This document shows, in pieces, positions 39,640 through 39,786 of a stretch of 39,786 nt of DNA. Below the pieces are notes generated by a model, which saw only the letters and a list, made by a program, of their open reading frames with translations, did no database searches and was not told the origin of the DNA. The stretch is from Fusicatenibacter_A intestinipullorum (GTDB lineage Bacteria > Bacillota > Negativicutes > Acidaminococcales > Acidaminococcaceae): contig DWZP01000007.1 in assembly GCA_019117495.1 (NCBI GenBank), forward strand, positions 1 to 39,786, given 5' to 3'. A program made the position numbers and the translations under genes. Each line of letters begins with the position of its first letter. Position 1 is the stretch's first letter.

Positions 39640-39786
39640 TTATTTTTCTTCGATAGCAGTAACAACACCAGCGCCAACGGTACGGCCGCCTTCGCGGATT
39701 GCAAAACGCAGGCCTTGTTCGATTGCGATCGGGGTGATGAGTTCTACTTCCATCGTTACGTTATCGCCAGGCATTACCATTTCGGT
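39640..39786 (-). CDS. tuf: Elongation factor Tu, C-terminal end (cut by window edge)
   Basis: The last 48 codons of EF-Tu domain 3: TEMVMPGDNVTMEVELITPI at the window edge and EGGRTVGAGVVTAIEEK before TAA. The rest of the gene lies to the right of the window. EF-Tu directly before rpsJ is the usual order in Firmicutes. Confidence 0.97.
   Translation of the reverse strand, partial: TEMVMPGDNVTMEVELITPIAIEQGLRFAIREGGRTVGAGVVTAIEEK

Overview
This window looks like a chromosome segment of an anaerobic Firmicute. Class Negativicutes (the Acidaminococcaceae/Selenomonadaceae neighbourhood) is my best guess. The reasons are the Gram-positive S10-spc-alpha gene order, strong AGGAGG ribosome binding sites, zinc-ribbon S14, desulfoferrodoxin, a DUF3793/flavodoxin pair, a C_GCAxxG_C_C protein and a secreted PTP-like phytase of the Selenomonas/Mitsuokella type. 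The genus is not provable from the sequence alone. All recognised protein genes lie on the minus strand, so transcription runs from right to left. The only plus-strand transcript I can support is a small antisense RNA near 17.7 kb.

Left part (1-5060): an incomplete type I restriction-modification locus (hsdM, then hsdS cut by the window edge). Next come a TerY-like von Willebrand A protein and a macrodomain protein with an extra C-terminal helical domain. This is the most accessory-looking part. 5061-11743 is one apparent seven-gene operon: abgT transporter, a free-standing M20 dimerisation domain, a complete M20 amidohydrolase, a DUF3089 hydrolase, L-asparaginase, beta-carbonic anhydrase and the PTP-like phytase. 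Its theme is uptake and hydrolysis of amide, peptide and phosphate compounds. 11885-12685 is a secreted DUF3298/RsiV-like protein. 12762-16943 is an operon of alkaline phosphatase, a secreted OB-like protein and a MacB-type ABC ATPase/permease pair.

17.1-20.7 kb holds redox and metal genes: C_GCAxxG_C_C protein, desulfoferrodoxin, ZIP transporter, flavodoxin and DUF3793. Embedded between the first two, in a gap of about 500 bases, is what I read as an unannotated type I toxin-antitoxin locus. It encodes a 31-residue hydrophobic peptide from a structured mRNA whose ribosome binding site can be sequestered. A convergent antisense RNA of about 110 nt, with its own near-consensus promoter and intrinsic terminator, overlaps the 3' end of that mRNA. 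This is the most interesting item in the window. The DUF3793 leader carries a second unexplained element: a 15-bp long-range inverted repeat plus a repeated GTTAG-N6-CTAAC dyad.

20.8-25.0 kb is housekeeping: uracil-DNA glycosylase, lipase, DUF805 membrane protein, cold shock protein, GIY-YIG protein and cyclophilin. 25154-39786 is the complete S10-spc-alpha ribosomal superoperon, from rpsJ to rplQ, with the end of tuf upstream. It lacks map between adk and infA, and ten of its thirty genes appear to use GTG or TTG starts. No tRNA, rRNA, CRISPR array, transposase or prophage gene was seen.
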